58,747 nucleotides of DNA from Roseovarius autotrophicus (GTDB taxonomy: Bacteria; Pseudomonadota; Alphaproteobacteria; Rhodobacterales; Rhodobacteraceae): assembly GCF_018069895.1 (NCBI RefSeq), contig NZ_JAGQDH010000018.1, positions 1 to 58,747 of the forward strand, in the 5' to 3' direction. Below, one piece after another: positions 26,043 to 34,730 of the stretch. Position numbers and translations under genes: made by a program. Position 1 is the stretch's first letter. The number at the start of each line of letters is the position of its first letter. The notes under the pieces were generated by a model that searched no databases, was not told the DNA's origin, and saw only the letters and a program-made list of their open reading frames with translations.

Positions 26043-26050
26043 TGACTCGT

Positions 26051-26103
26051 GTTCAGGCCCCCGATGCCTTCTCCGCCTGCGCGGGGAGAAGGCGGGCCTG
26101 AAC
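26051..26103. repeat. Long compound inverted repeat
   Basis: GTTCAGGCCC (26051-26060) pairs with GGGCCTGAAC (26094-26103), and inside it GCCTTCTCC (26066-26074) pairs with GGAGAAGGC (26085-26093). There are 19 paired bases, a five-base bulge on one side and a ten-base loop. Such a structure could be a cruciform, a small RNA or a relic of a mobile-element end. Confidence 0.7.
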
Positions 26104-26271
26104 GAAACTGGCAAGAAATAGGAACGTATACTTCACAGGCCGACCCTTCCGCCGACCGTGACGGAATGACATGGTCTGACGGCAGAAGATGCGCAGGACC
26201 ATCCGATGTTGCAGGCCCGCATGAAAACCTTCACATAATGAATGACCTTGTTCGTAGTCGCGGAAGCCCCC

Positions 26272-27717
26272 ATGCAAGATATCCTGCCCTTCGATCCATC
26301 GCTCATGCTGATCGGAGGAGCATGGTGCCGCCCGGCCGCGACGCTGCGGCTTGCCGATCCCTCGACCGATGAGGAGATAGCCCGGATCGCGCGGGGCGGT
26401 CCGGCGGATATCGACAGGGCCGTCGTGGCGGCACAGGCCGCGCTGGATGGCGATTGGGGCCGCATGACGGCGGCGGAACGTGGGCGACTGCTTTTGCGAC
26501 TTGGCCGGCATGTCCAGGACAACGTGGAACTGCTCGCAGAGATCGAGGCGCGGGATGTGGGCAAACCCTTGACACAGGCGCGTGCCGATGCGCTGGCCCT
26601 TGCGCGGTATTGCGAATTCTACGGCGGGGCAGCGGACAAGATTCACGGAACGACGATCCCGTATCAGACGGGTTACACCGTCTACACGCTGCGCGAACCG
26701 CATGGGGTCACGGGCCATATCGTGCCCTGGAACTATCCGATGCAGATCATCGGGCGTTCGGTCGGCGCGGCGCTTGCGATGGGAAATGCCTGCGTCCTCA
26801 AGCCAGCCGAGGATGCCTGCCTGACAGCGCTTCTGTTCGCGCATCTTGCGCAGGAAGCGGGCTTGCCGGCAGGCGCGCTCAATGTCGTGCCGGGTCTCGG
26901 GTCGGAAGCGGGCGCCGCGCTGTCATCACATCCGGGGGTCCATCACATCAGCTTTACCGGCTCGGTGGCGACCGGGGCCGCCGTGCAGAGAGCGGCGGCT
27001 GCCAACGTCATCCCGGTCACGCTCGAACTGGGGGGGAAGTCGCCGCAGATCGTGTTCGAGGACGCGGATCTCGATGCCGCGCTGCCGTTCCTCGTGAATG
27101 CCGGGCTACAGAACTCGGGTCAGACATGTTCGGCCTCCTCGCGCATTCTGGTGCAGCGCGGCGTGTTCGACCAACTGGCCGAGCGCATGGCGCGCGCATA
27201 CCGCGCCAAGCGGATCGGCCGCGCGGTGGACGATGCCGATATCGGCCCGCTGGTGAACGCAACGCAGAAGGCGCGGGTGCTGGACTATCTTGAGAACGCG
27301 GCGGGGCTGCCACTGCTCGCGCGCGTGGAGCCAGCAAGCGATCTGCCGGAAACGGGGCATTTCGTACCGGCCTGTCTGTTCGGTCCCGTCGACCCGGATC
27401 ATCGGCTGGCGCAGGAGGAGATTTTCGGGCCGGTGCAGGTCATTATTCCCTTCGATACCGAGGAAGACGCGCTGCGGATCGCCAACGGCACCGACTATGG
27501 CCTGGTGGCCAGCATCTGGACCCGTGACGGAGCGCGGCAGATGCGGCTGGCTCGCAAGGTGAAAGCGGGTCAGATATTCATCAACAATTACGGCGCGGGC
27601 GGCGGCGTCGAACTGCCTTTTGGCGGTGTCGGAAAATCCGGGCACGGTCGGGAGAAAGGCTTCGAGGCGCTTTACGGGTTTTCGACGCTCAAGACAGTTG
27701 CCGCCTTTCACGGCTGA
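26272..27717 (+). CDS. NAD(P)-dependent aldehyde dehydrogenase
   Basis: 481 residues from ATG 26272, full length for the ALDH superfamily. VPWNYPMQIIGRS near residue 156 and KPAEDAC near residue 180 bind the cofactor, FTGSVATGAAVQ follows, the catalytic glutamate is in LELGGKSPQ near residue 256 and the catalytic cysteine in NSGQTCSASSRI near residue 292. It oxidises an aldehyde to an acid; the substrate is unknown. It is followed 38 bases later by an SDR gene, and both lie next to a tetronate catabolic operon with a LacI regulator. A role in making a four-carbon aldonic acid from the sugar or polyol is an attractive inference. Confidence 0.9.
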   Translation: MQDILPFDPSLMLIGGAWCRPAATLRLADPSTDEEIARIARGGPADIDRAVVAAQAALDGDWGRMTAAERGRLLLRLGRHVQDNVELLAEIEARDVGKPLTQARADALALARYCEFYGGAADKIHGTTIPYQTGYTVYTLREPHGVTGHIVPWNYPMQIIGRSVGAALAMGNACVLKPAEDACLTALLFAHLAQEAGLPAGALNVVPGLGSEAGAALSSHPGVHHISFTGSVATGAAVQRAAAANVIPVTLELGGKSPQIVFEDADLDAALPFLVNAGLQNSGQTCSASSRILVQRGVFDQLAERMARAYRAKRIGRAVDDADIGPLVNATQKARVLDYLENAAGLPLLARVEPASDLPETGHFVPACLFGPVDPDHRLAQEEIFGPVQVIIPFDTEEDALRIANGTDYGLVASIWTRDGARQMRLARKVKAGQIFINNYGAGGGVELPFGGVGKSGHGREKGFEALYGFSTLKTVAAFHG

Positions 27718-27755
27718 TCGGACGGCGGATACACGCGACAACAGCGAGGACAGAC

Positions 27756-28496
27756 ATGCGGTTGAAGGGAAAGACGGCGATCGTCACGGGTGCCGGGTCG
27801 GGCTTTGGCGCGGGAATCGCCACGCGGTTTCTGGCGGAAGGGGCGCAGGTCATGCTCGCGGATATCAACGAGGAGGCCGCCGCCGCCCTGGCGGCGGCGC
27901 AGGGGGGCCTCGCGCATCGCTGCGACGTATCCGACGGTGCGCAGGTGGCCGCGATGGTGCAAAAAGCGACCGAGGCATTCGGTCATGTGGACATCCTGGT
28001 GAACAATGCCGGCGTCACGCATCTGCCCGCCCCGATGGAGGAGGTGAGCGAAGACGACTTCGACCGCGTGTTCGCGGTGAACTGCAAGTCGGTTTACCTG
28101 ACGGCGCGGGCGCTGGTGCCGCAGATGAAGGCGCGGGGTCAGGGCACGATCCTCAATATCGCGTCCACGGCGGGCGTGTCGCCAAGACCGCGGTTGAATT
28201 GGTACAACGCTTCCAAGGGCTGGATGATCACCGCGACGCGCGCGATGGCGGTCGAGCTTGCGCCTGCGGGAATCCGGGTCAACGCGCTCAACCCGGTGGC
28301 CGGTGAGACGCCCCTGCTGAAAAGTTTTCTGGGCGAGGATACGCCCGAGATGCGGGCCAGGTTCCTCTCGACAATCCCGCTGGGCCGGTTTTCCACGCCC
28401 GAAGATCTGGCGAATGCGGCCCTCTACCTGTGTTCGGACGAGGCGAGCATGGTGACCGGGGTCTGCATGGAGGTCGATGGCGGTCGCTGCATCTGA
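27756..28496 (+). CDS. Short-chain dehydrogenase/reductase
   Basis: 246 residues of a classical SDR. TGAGSGFGAGIA at residue 12 is the nucleotide-binding motif, DINEEAAA after the second strand suggests NAD preference, NNAGVTHL near residue 88, catalytic Ser in NIASTAG near residue 136, and the YNASK active-site motif near residue 152. ATG 27756 has GAGGAC upstream. It shares a transcript with the aldehyde dehydrogenase. Substrate likely an alcohol or sugar alcohol linked to the tetronate pathway, by context only. Confidence 0.9.
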   Translation: MRLKGKTAIVTGAGSGFGAGIATRFLAEGAQVMLADINEEAAAALAAAQGGLAHRCDVSDGAQVAAMVQKATEAFGHVDILVNNAGVTHLPAPMEEVSEDDFDRVFAVNCKSVYLTARALVPQMKARGQGTILNIASTAGVSPRPRLNWYNASKGWMITATRAMAVELAPAGIRVNALNPVAGETPLLKSFLGEDTPEMRARFLSTIPLGRFSTPEDLANAALYLCSDEASMVTGVCMEVDGGRCI

Positions 28497-28517
28497 TCGG
28501 GAACCGGGGTCCCGGTG

Positions 28518-29543
28518 TCACGCCGTCCCCCCCGGGATCAGCTTGAAATCAACGCGCTGGATGCGCTCCGGCGTCTTTCCCAGAAGTCTCTGCAGGATGT
28601 TATCCGCCGCGACGAACCCTATCCGTTCACGGTTCGACGCGATCGTGGTCAGCGGCGTCGGCAATGCCTGGCCGATGCTCAGCCCGTTGAAGCCGGCCAG
28701 CGCGATCCCGTCAGGCACGGCCAGTCCGACCGTTTGACAATGAAAAACCCCGCCGACGGCCATGTCGTCGTTGGAAAAGAACACGGCGTCGGGCCGTTCC
28801 GGTAACTCACGCAACAATGTCTCGAGGCCCTGTTTGCCAAGTGGAACGGATGACGGGCCTTCCATAATCCGTATCCCCGTCAGGGTTGCGCCGATATCCG
28901 CAAGCCCCTCCCGGAACCCTTCAAGGCGCGCCTTCGCACGGAAATCAGTCGTGATGTCGTGACCAACATAGCCAAAGGTGCGATATCCCCGGCCCAGCAG
29001 GAAATGCGCCATCGCGCGGCCCGCCGAGCGGTGCGAGAATCCGACGGCCATATCGGCTGTATCCGTATCGATATCCATGATCTCGACGACGGGCAGATCC
29101 GCAGCCTGCAACAGCGCGCGGGACGCCGCGCTGTTGCAGGCAGGCGCAAGCACGAGCCCCGCCGGGCGCCATGACAACAGATCGCGCAGCAGCCGTTCCT
29201 CGCGCTCGGCATCGTAGTGCGAAATGCCAAGGATCGGATGATAGCCGCCGCCTTCCAGCCGGCTCTCGAGACCTTTCAGAACGTCGGCAAACACGATGTT
29301 GGACAGCGACGGAAGGATCACGCCGACCTGGCGCGAGGCCCCCCCGGCCAGCGTGCCGGCAAGACGGTTCGGCACATAGTTCAGCATACGCGCGGCCTGC
29401 TCGACCCGTGCCAGCGTCTCCTGCGCGACCAGACCGCCACCGCGCAACGCGCGGCTTGCCGTGATCTCGCTGACACCGGCGCGCTTGGCAACCTGCGACA
29501 GCGTCGGCCTGCGGTTGCGCGTGTCCTTTTGTGACGTGGCCAT
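28518..29543 (-). CDS. LacI-family transcriptional regulator of the tetronate island
   Basis: 341 residues: an N-terminal LacI helix-turn-helix (TLSQVAKRAGVSEITASRALRGG, residues about 14-36), the hinge helix region NRLAGTLAGG, then a periplasmic-binding-protein-like sensor domain from VGVILPSLSNIVFADVL. It is convergent with the SDR gene and divergent from the denD operon. Two sequences matching the LacI-family operator pattern lie in the divergent region, one over the denD promoter and one just before its own start, so it probably represses both and is released by a pathway intermediate. Confidence 0.93.
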   Translation of the reverse strand: MATSQKDTRNRRPTLSQVAKRAGVSEITASRALRGGGLVAQETLARVEQAARMLNYVPNRLAGTLAGGASRQVGVILPSLSNIVFADVLKGLESRLEGGGYHPILGISHYDAEREERLLRDLLSWRPAGLVLAPACNSAASRALLQAADLPVVEIMDIDTDTADMAVGFSHRSAGRAMAHFLLGRGYRTFGYVGHDITTDFRAKARLEGFREGLADIGATLTGIRIMEGPSSVPLGKQGLETLLRELPERPDAVFFSNDDMAVGGVFHCQTVGLAVPDGIALAGFNGLSIGQALPTPLTTIASNRERIGFVAADNILQRLLGKTPERIQRVDFKLIPGGTA

Positions 29544-29561
29544 CTGTTATGTCGGCTGCTA

Positions 29562-29575
29562 TGGTTGCGCTGTCA
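29562..29575. promoter_or_regulatory. LacI-family operator, autoregulatory
   Basis: TGGTTGCGCTGTCA fits the family pattern TGnnAnCGnTnnCA except for T at position 5. It lies 18 bases upstream of the regulator's start codon, where binding would block its own transcription. Confidence 0.5.
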
Positions 29576-29969
29576 TGAGATTTGGCAATTCTGGCAGCGG
29601 ACCACTGAGATTGCCGATGTTTGAAGATATCCCAGTATTGCCGAAGCCACGGGGCTTGTCCAGCCTGAGATCTTCCGTCACGGCTGCCGCGTTCGGAGCG
29701 GATGGCGCTTGACCGGAACGAGCATCATCTGCAAAGACTGCGAAAGATTTTGAAACCGAAGATACACAATCTACTGATTATGTTTGGAAAAATAATATGT
29801 CGATGTCATCTTTCCTCATCGCGGTTCAGGCTTTACCCGAAGCCACCTTGCGGATGATGGCACAGGATCTGTGCCGCACACCCCGCGATCCATCAGGCCG
29901 GTTGTGCGCATGGCGGTGGACCGCAATCACGGCAGGAAGCCGCTTCGATAGTCCGCAAATGGTCGGGTA

Positions 29970-29997
29970 TTGACAGCGTTGTCATGGTCGGTATTGC
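29970..29997 (+). promoter_or_regulatory. denD operon promoter with overlapping LacI operator
   Basis: TTGACA (29970-29975) is a perfect -35 hexamer; TATTGC (29992-29997) is a fair -10 at 16 bases. TGACAGCGTTGTCA (29971-29984) is a full match to the LacI-family operator pattern TGnnAnCGnTnnCA and a perfect palindrome in its outer bases. It covers the -35 box, so repressor and polymerase should compete. The denD start is at 30018. Confidence 0.7.
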
Positions 29998-30017
29998 TGG
30001 CTGCGGGGAGGTCGGAA

Positions 30018-31007
30018 ATGCGGATTCTTGTCACGGGTGCCGCTGGATTCATCGGTCGCATGGTAGTCGAGGCGCTGGCAGCGCGAGACGACCTCGTCGT
30101 CGATGGGCAGCCTGGCCAAATCGCCTCCATCATCGCGACCGACATCGCCGCCGGGCCGCTCGCGGACCTGTCGGCGCGGCACGACCGGGTGTGCGCGATC
30201 CCCGGCAGTCTCGACGACCCGGACGTGCTGGCGCGCATTCGCGAGAATGCACCGGACGTGATCGTGCATCTGGCCGCCGTCGTCTCGGGTCTGGCCGAGC
30301 AGGATTTCGACCTCGGAATGCGGGTCAATGTGCATTCGACGATCGCGCTGATCGACGCGTGCCGTGCCATGTCGCACCCGCCCGTGTTTCTGTTCTCGTC
30401 CTCTGTGGCGGTGTTTTCCTGCCCCGGAAACGACACGATTTCCGAGACCACGCTGCCGGCACCCATGTCCTCCTACGGCACGCAGAAACTGATCTGCGAG
30501 TTGCTGGTCCGCGACGCCAGTCGCAAGGGCTTTATCAAGGGGCGGGCGATCCGCTTTCCCACTATCTCGGTCCGGCCCGGCAAGCCGAACCGCGCGGCGT
30601 CCAGCTTTGCGAGCGGCATCATTCGCGAACCGCTCGCCGGGATGAGAGCCGACCTGCCGGTCGGTCACGACCTGCGTCTGCACCTTGCATCTCCACTGAA
30701 GGCGCTCGACGGTATCCTAGTCGCCATCGGCCTGTCTCAGGACACCATTGGTGTCGAGACGACGCTGACTCTCCCCGGCACATCGGTGACCGTGGCCGGG
30801 ATGATCGAGGCGCTTTCACGTCTTGCCGGGCCGCAATGCGCTGCGCTGATCACCCCGCGGCCAGACCCGGCCATCGAACGGATCGTCGCGTCCTGGCCAG
30901 GCCAGATCTTGTCCCCCCGGGCGGAGTCGCTCGGGTTTTCGGCAAATGCCAATATCGAAGAAATCATCCAGGAATACATGGATGGTTCCCAACAGGCCGG
31001 TCGCTGA
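30018..31007 (+). CDS. denD: D-erythronate dehydrogenase (DenD-like extended SDR)
   Basis: 329 residues from ATG 30018, preceded by GGGGAGG. ILVTGAAGFIGRMV is the NAD-binding loop, VIVHLAAVVSG near residue 84 and FLFSSSVAVF near residue 122 are epimerase-family strands, and the catalytic pair is in SSYGTQK near residue 151. In described tetronate pathways DenD oxidises D-erythronate to 2-oxo-tetronate. The call rests on family resemblance plus the complete set of downstream tetronate enzymes; an epimerase acting on a related sugar acid is the alternative. It is the first gene of an eight-gene operon. Confidence 0.82.
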   Translation: MRILVTGAAGFIGRMVVEALAARDDLVVDGQPGQIASIIATDIAAGPLADLSARHDRVCAIPGSLDDPDVLARIRENAPDVIVHLAAVVSGLAEQDFDLGMRVNVHSTIALIDACRAMSHPPVFLFSSSVAVFSCPGNDTISETTLPAPMSSYGTQKLICELLVRDASRKGFIKGRAIRFPTISVRPGKPNRAASSFASGIIREPLAGMRADLPVGHDLRLHLASPLKALDGILVAIGLSQDTIGVETTLTLPGTSVTVAGMIEALSRLAGPQCAALITPRPDPAIERIVASWPGQILSPRAESLGFSANANIEEIIQEYMDGSQQAGR

Positions 31008-31031
31008 TCGGCGCCACACAGGAGGAGACCC

Positions 31032-32000
31032 ATGAAACATTTCACACTCGGCGCCATCGCCGCCCTGGCCCTGACCACGGCATCGCATGCGCAGCAGCAA
31101 ATCGTCGTCGGCCATGCGCTGTCGCCGGCCTCGCATTATGGCGTGGGCGCAGATGCGTTCCTCAACACGCTGACGGAATTGTCGGGCGGCACGTTCACCG
31201 GCTCGCAAGCCCCCGCAGGCCAGCTGGGCGGCGAGCGCGACATGATCGAAGGTCTGCAGATCGGCTCGCTCGACGTGGTCATCACCTCGACCGGCCCGTT
31301 GGGCAACTTCGTCCCGCAGGTCTATGCGCTCGACCTGCCGTTCCTGTTCCGCGACTACGACCACGCGCGCACGGTTCTGGATGGCGAGATCGGCCAGGAA
31401 CTGCTGGACAAGATCGGCGAAAACAATCTGGTGGGGCTGGCCTGGTCGGAAAATGGTTTCCGCCATGTGACCAATGCCAGGCATCCGGTCCGCACCCCCG
31501 AAGACCTGAAGGGCCTCAAGCTGCGCACGATGGAAAACCGTGTGCACATGGCGGCCTTCGAAGGCATGGGCGCGGCACCCACGCCGATGGCCTTCCCCGA
31601 ATTGTTCACCGCGTTGCAGCAGGGCGTTGTTGACGGTCAGGAGAACCCGGTAACCGTGATCACTGCGGCCAAGTTCTGGGAAGTCCAGAAATACGTCTCG
31701 CTGACCGGCCATGTCTATTCCCCGGCCGTCGTTCTGGCCTCGCCGATCCTGCTCGACAGTCTGACCGAGGAACAGAAGGGCTGGTTCATGGAAGCCGCCA
31801 AGGCCTCGGCCGCGGCCACCCGCGCCGAGGTGAACCGCCTCGAAGAGGCCGGGGTCGCGCTGCTGCGCGAGAACGGCATGGAGGTCATCACCGATATCGA
31901 CAAGGCCCCGTTTGCCGCGCTGGCCGAAGAGTCGTCCTATGCCGTCTATACGGACCAATATGGCAGCGAGATGATCGAGCGCATCAAGGCCGTAGAGTAA
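31032..32000 (+). CDS. TRAP transporter substrate-binding protein (DctP family)
   Basis: 322 residues with a signal peptide ending SHAQ (residue 20) and AGGAGG before the start. The fold signature is clear: GHALSPASHYGVGADAF, MIEGLQIGSLDVVITSTGPL, and LKLRTMENRVHMAAFEGMGA near residue 165, where the arginine binds the substrate carboxylate; QENPVTVI near residue 206 completes the site. It captures a sugar acid in the periplasm, probably erythronate or threonate given the enzymes encoded round it, and hands it to the DctQM permease. Confidence 0.93.
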   Translation: MKHFTLGAIAALALTTASHAQQQIVVGHALSPASHYGVGADAFLNTLTELSGGTFTGSQAPAGQLGGERDMIEGLQIGSLDVVITSTGPLGNFVPQVYALDLPFLFRDYDHARTVLDGEIGQELLDKIGENNLVGLAWSENGFRHVTNARHPVRTPEDLKGLKLRTMENRVHMAAFEGMGAAPTPMAFPELFTALQQGVVDGQENPVTVITAAKFWEVQKYVSLTGHVYSPAVVLASPILLDSLTEEQKGWFMEAAKASAAATRAEVNRLEEAGVALLRENGMEVITDIDKAPFAALAEESSYAVYTDQYGSEMIERIKAVE

Positions 32001-32016
32001 TCCCGGTCTGACAGCC

Positions 32017-32043
32017 GGGCCGGCGCCGATCTTGCGCCGGCCC
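32017..32043 (+). promoter_or_regulatory. Intra-operon stem-loop after the binding-protein gene
   Basis: GGGCCGGCGC (32017-32026) pairs perfectly with GCGCCGGCCC (32034-32043), loop seven bases, in the gap between dctP and dctQ. No strong T tract follows. Such hairpins protect the upstream mRNA or stop part of the transcripts, giving more binding protein than permease. Confidence 0.65.
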
Positions 32044-32059
32044 TTGCACAAAGGACACC

Positions 32060-32560
32060 ATGAAACTCTTTCTGAAATTTGAAGCCGTGACGACCGGCAT
32101 CGCGCTGCGAGGGGCGATCATGTTCCTTTTGATCGCGACGGGGCTTGCGCTTTACCAGGTCACGACGCGGTTTGTCTTTGGCCAACCGTCCACATGGTCC
32201 GAGGTCATCACACGGTCGGCCATGATCTGGTCGGTCTTTCTCGCCGTTGCGCCGGCCTTTCGCGAGGGCACGATGATCGCAGTGGAGATCGTGCAGAAGA
32301 TGCTGCCGCCCCGGCTCGGGTTCGCGCTCTATCTCGTCTCGATGACGATGTCGCTCACCTTTTTCGGCATCCTCTTCTGGCAAGGTTGGGCCATGACGGA
32401 GCGCGTCGTCCCGCAAAAGCTCGCCGCGCTCGAAATCTCGATCGCGTGGGTCTATGCCGCTCTGCCGGTTGGATCGATCTTCATCCTGATTGCAATTCTG
32501 GGCTGCATGGTCCGGGCCATGGAAACCGGCACGATCGAGCCGGCGGACGTGTCCAGATGA
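32060..32560 (+). CDS. TRAP transporter small permease (DctQ family)
   Basis: 166 residues with four hydrophobic helices, as expected for DctQ (about residues 14-36, 48-66, 85-107 and 128-150). AAGGA precedes ATG 32060. PSTWSEVITRSAMIWSVFLAV near residue 42 is typical of the family. It forms the membrane partner of the large permease, with which its stop codon overlaps by four bases (ATGA at 32557). Confidence 0.9.
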   Translation: MKLFLKFEAVTTGIALRGAIMFLLIATGLALYQVTTRFVFGQPSTWSEVITRSAMIWSVFLAVAPAFREGTMIAVEIVQKMLPPRLGFALYLVSMTMSLTFFGILFWQGWAMTERVVPQKLAALEISIAWVYAALPVGSIFILIAILGCMVRAMETGTIEPADVSR

Positions 32561-33840
32561 ACGTGGCCCTCGCTCTTTCGCTCGCGATCTTCTTTCTGGC
32601 CGGTGTGCCGATCGCCGTGGCCATCGGCCTTGCATCCGTCATCGGCATCGAGGCGCATGGCCGGCTGCCACTTCTGCTTGTGGCGCAGAGGATGTTCACC
32701 GGCATTGACAGCTTCCCTCTCATGGCGATCCCGCTGTTCATCCTTGCAGGCAATCTGATGTCGGCCGGCGGGATCTCGCTCCGGCTCGTCAACCTCGCCA
32801 AATCACTCGTCGGCGGTATTCAGGGGGGGCTTGCGACGTCCTGCGTTCTGACCTGCATGATGTTCGCGTCGGTTTCAGGCTCCTCTGTCGCGACCACCTT
32901 TGCCATCGGAACCATCCTGATCCCGGCAATGGTGCGGCACGGCTACCCGGCGCCCATGGCTGCCTCGGTTCAGGCCAGCTCTGCCGAGCTTGGTGTTCTG
33001 ATCCCGCCATCCATCCCGCTTATCCTCTATGGTGTGTCCACCGACACGTCGATCGGCCAGCTTTTCCTGGCGGGCATCGGCCCGGGATTCCTCGTGGCCG
33101 GGGCGCTGATGGCGCTGGTCCTCATCTTGTGCCGCATCCGGGGGATCGGACTCGAGGACGGTATCGATCGTCCCAAGGTCGGCGCGGCATTCCTGTCGGC
33201 TCTGCCGGCGCTGATCGTTCCGGTGGTCATCCTCGGTGGAATCTACACCGGGGTATTCACGCCGACCGAGGCCAGCGCAGCAGCCGTTGCGGCGGCTCTT
33301 GTCGTCGGAATGCTTTTCTATCGCGAGCTGAAATTCTCGCATCTGTCCGAGATCCTGAAGAAGACCGTCCTCGCGACCGCGACGATCATGCTCATCATAT
33401 CGGCGGCAGCGCTCTTTTCCTTCCTCATCACCCGGTCGGGCCTGCCGAACGAGATCGCCGCCTGGTTCAAGGAAATGTTCGACAGCCGTATTGCCTTTCT
33501 CCTTGTGGTCAACATTCTGCTGCTCGTCGTCGGCATGTTCATCGAAACCTCGGCGGCAATCCTGGTGCTCGCGCCGATCCTGATGCCGATCGCGGTGGCT
33601 TACGGCGTGGACCCGGTCCATTTCGGCCTCATCATCGTCGTGAACCTCGCATTGGGCATGATCACGCCGCCGCTTGGCGTGAACCTGTTCGCCGCCTGTG
33701 CCGTGGCGAACCTCTCTGTCGAGAAGATCATTCCGCAGCTTTTCTGGTTCGTGCTGACGGTTTTCGGGGCGCTGATGATCATCACCTACGTTCCGGCAAT
33801 CACGCTCTGGCCGATGCAAACAATCCTGGGAATAAACTGA
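32557..33840 (+). CDS. TRAP transporter large permease (DctM family)
   Basis: 427 residues, eleven to twelve hydrophobic helices. FPLMAIPLFILAGNLMSAGGIS near residue 50, FASVSGSSVATTFAIG near residue 105, LGVLIPPSIPLILYGVSTDTSIGQLF near residue 145 and ITPPLGVNLFAACAVA near residue 367 are all DctM hallmarks. Sodium-driven uptake of the C4 sugar acid is expected. A longer frame from 32194 exists, but ATG 32557, overlapping the dctQ stop, is the correct start. Confidence 0.94.
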   Translation: MNVALALSLAIFFLAGVPIAVAIGLASVIGIEAHGRLPLLLVAQRMFTGIDSFPLMAIPLFILAGNLMSAGGISLRLVNLAKSLVGGIQGGLATSCVLTCMMFASVSGSSVATTFAIGTILIPAMVRHGYPAPMAASVQASSAELGVLIPPSIPLILYGVSTDTSIGQLFLAGIGPGFLVAGALMALVLILCRIRGIGLEDGIDRPKVGAAFLSALPALIVPVVILGGIYTGVFTPTEASAAAVAAALVVGMLFYRELKFSHLSEILKKTVLATATIMLIISAAALFSFLITRSGLPNEIAAWFKEMFDSRIAFLLVVNILLLVVGMFIETSAAILVLAPILMPIAVAYGVDPVHFGLIIVVNLALGMITPPLGVNLFAACAVANLSVEKIIPQLFWFVLTVFGALMIITYVPAITLWPMQTILGIN

Positions 33841-34730
33841 TGGTTCAAATCGTGCATTTCGCGGGGCTCGGCTCGATGGGCCTCGGCATGGCACAATCGG
33901 CGGCGAAAGCGGGATTGACGGTCTATGGCTTCGATCCGGATGCACGCCGGGTCGAGATGCTCGCGGCCTCCGGCGGGCAGGCGCTCGACCGCAATGCACC
34001 CAAGGCCAGCGCACTCGTCTGTGTGGTTCTCAACGCCGAGCAGACGAAAGAGGCGCTCTTCGGCCCCCATGGCTGGGCTGATCTTGTGGAACCGGGCGGG
34101 GTGATCCTGGGCTGCGCGACCGTCGCGCCAGACGTCGCCCGCGCACTCGAGACCGATGCCGAAGCGCGCGGGCTGCTTTACCTCGATGCCCCGATTTCCG
34201 GCGGGGCGGCCAAGGCGGCGCAGGGGCAGCTGTCGGTCATGGCCTCCGGGAAACCGGCCGCCTTCGACAGGGCCGCCAATGTTCTGGATGCCATCGCGCA
34301 AACAGTCCACCGGCTCGGTGACAACGCAGGCACCGGCTCTGCGATGAAGGCGGTGAACCAGCTTCTGGCGGGCGTGCATATCGCCGCCATGGGCGAGGCG
34401 CTCAGCTTTGCCGCCTCGCAGAACCTCGATCTGGCCCGCGTGCTGGACGTCATCAAGGTATCGGCCGGCACGTCCTGGATGTTCGAGAACCGCGCGCCCC
34501 ATGTCATCGACGCCGATTATGCGCCCCGTTCGGCCATCGACATCTGGTCCAAGGACCTCGGTATCGTGACCGACATCGCCGCCGCCGCAGGTCTGCCGCT
34601 GCCGGTGACGGAAACCGCACTGGTGCAATACCGCGCCGCTTCGGCGGCGGGTCTGGGGCGCGAGGATGACGCCGCCATCACGAAACACATCGCGGGCAGG
34701 GCCAGCATCTGCCTGCCGGGGGGTGGCTGA
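33840..34730 (+). CDS. ltnD: L-threonate dehydrogenase (LtnD-like beta-hydroxyacid dehydrogenase)
   Basis: 296 residues of the 3-hydroxyisobutyrate dehydrogenase family. HFAGLGSMGLGMAQSAAKAG is the Rossmann loop, YLDAPISGGAAKAAQGQL near residue 116 is the substrate-binding signature, and GSAMKAVNQLLAG near residue 167 holds the catalytic lysine. LtnD oxidises L-threonate to 2-oxo-tetronate, the point where it joins the D-erythronate branch opened by DenD. Start and previous stop share one base (TGATG), and the same arrangement links it to otnK. Confidence 0.88.
   Translation: MVQIVHFAGLGSMGLGMAQSAAKAGLTVYGFDPDARRVEMLAASGGQALDRNAPKASALVCVVLNAEQTKEALFGPHGWADLVEPGGVILGCATVAPDVARALETDAEARGLLYLDAPISGGAAKAAQGQLSVMASGKPAAFDRAANVLDAIAQTVHRLGDNAGTGSAMKAVNQLLAGVHIAAMGEALSFAASQNLDLARVLDVIKVSAGTSWMFENRAPHVIDADYAPRSAIDIWSKDLGIVTDIAAAAGLPLPVTETALVQYRAASAAGLGREDDAAITKHIAGRASICLPGGG

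Larger units (their letters stand above)
25827..26271. other. Structured gap with two large stem-loops and an imperfect repeat
   Basis: 445 bases without a credible gene between divergent starts. It contains two imperfect 28-base direct repeats (25913-25940 and 25976-26003, about 21 matches, all differences A/G transitions) and two strong adjacent stem-loops (26017-26042 and 26051-26103). Promoters for the flanking genes should also be here; I could not pick clear -35/-10 pairs. No match to the LacI operator motif was found in front of the aldehyde dehydrogenase gene. Confidence 0.55.
29544..30017. promoter_or_regulatory. Divergent control region between the LacI gene and denD
   Basis: 474 bases with no credible gene. 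It contains two LacI-type operators (29562-29575 and 29971-29984) and a denD promoter. The middle part (about 29740-29815) is AT-rich, including TTTTGAAACC and AAAAATAATATG, and may hold further promoter elements or an upstream activation region. Confidence 0.6.

Noticed and set aside
24288..26045. 585-codon open frame on the plus strand
   Set aside because: Antisense to the secreted-protein gene, which has a signal sequence and terminator on its own strand.
33129..33839. Upstream extension of the ltnD frame
   Set aside because: Shadow of dctM; the real start is the ATG at 33840 sharing a base with the dctM stop.
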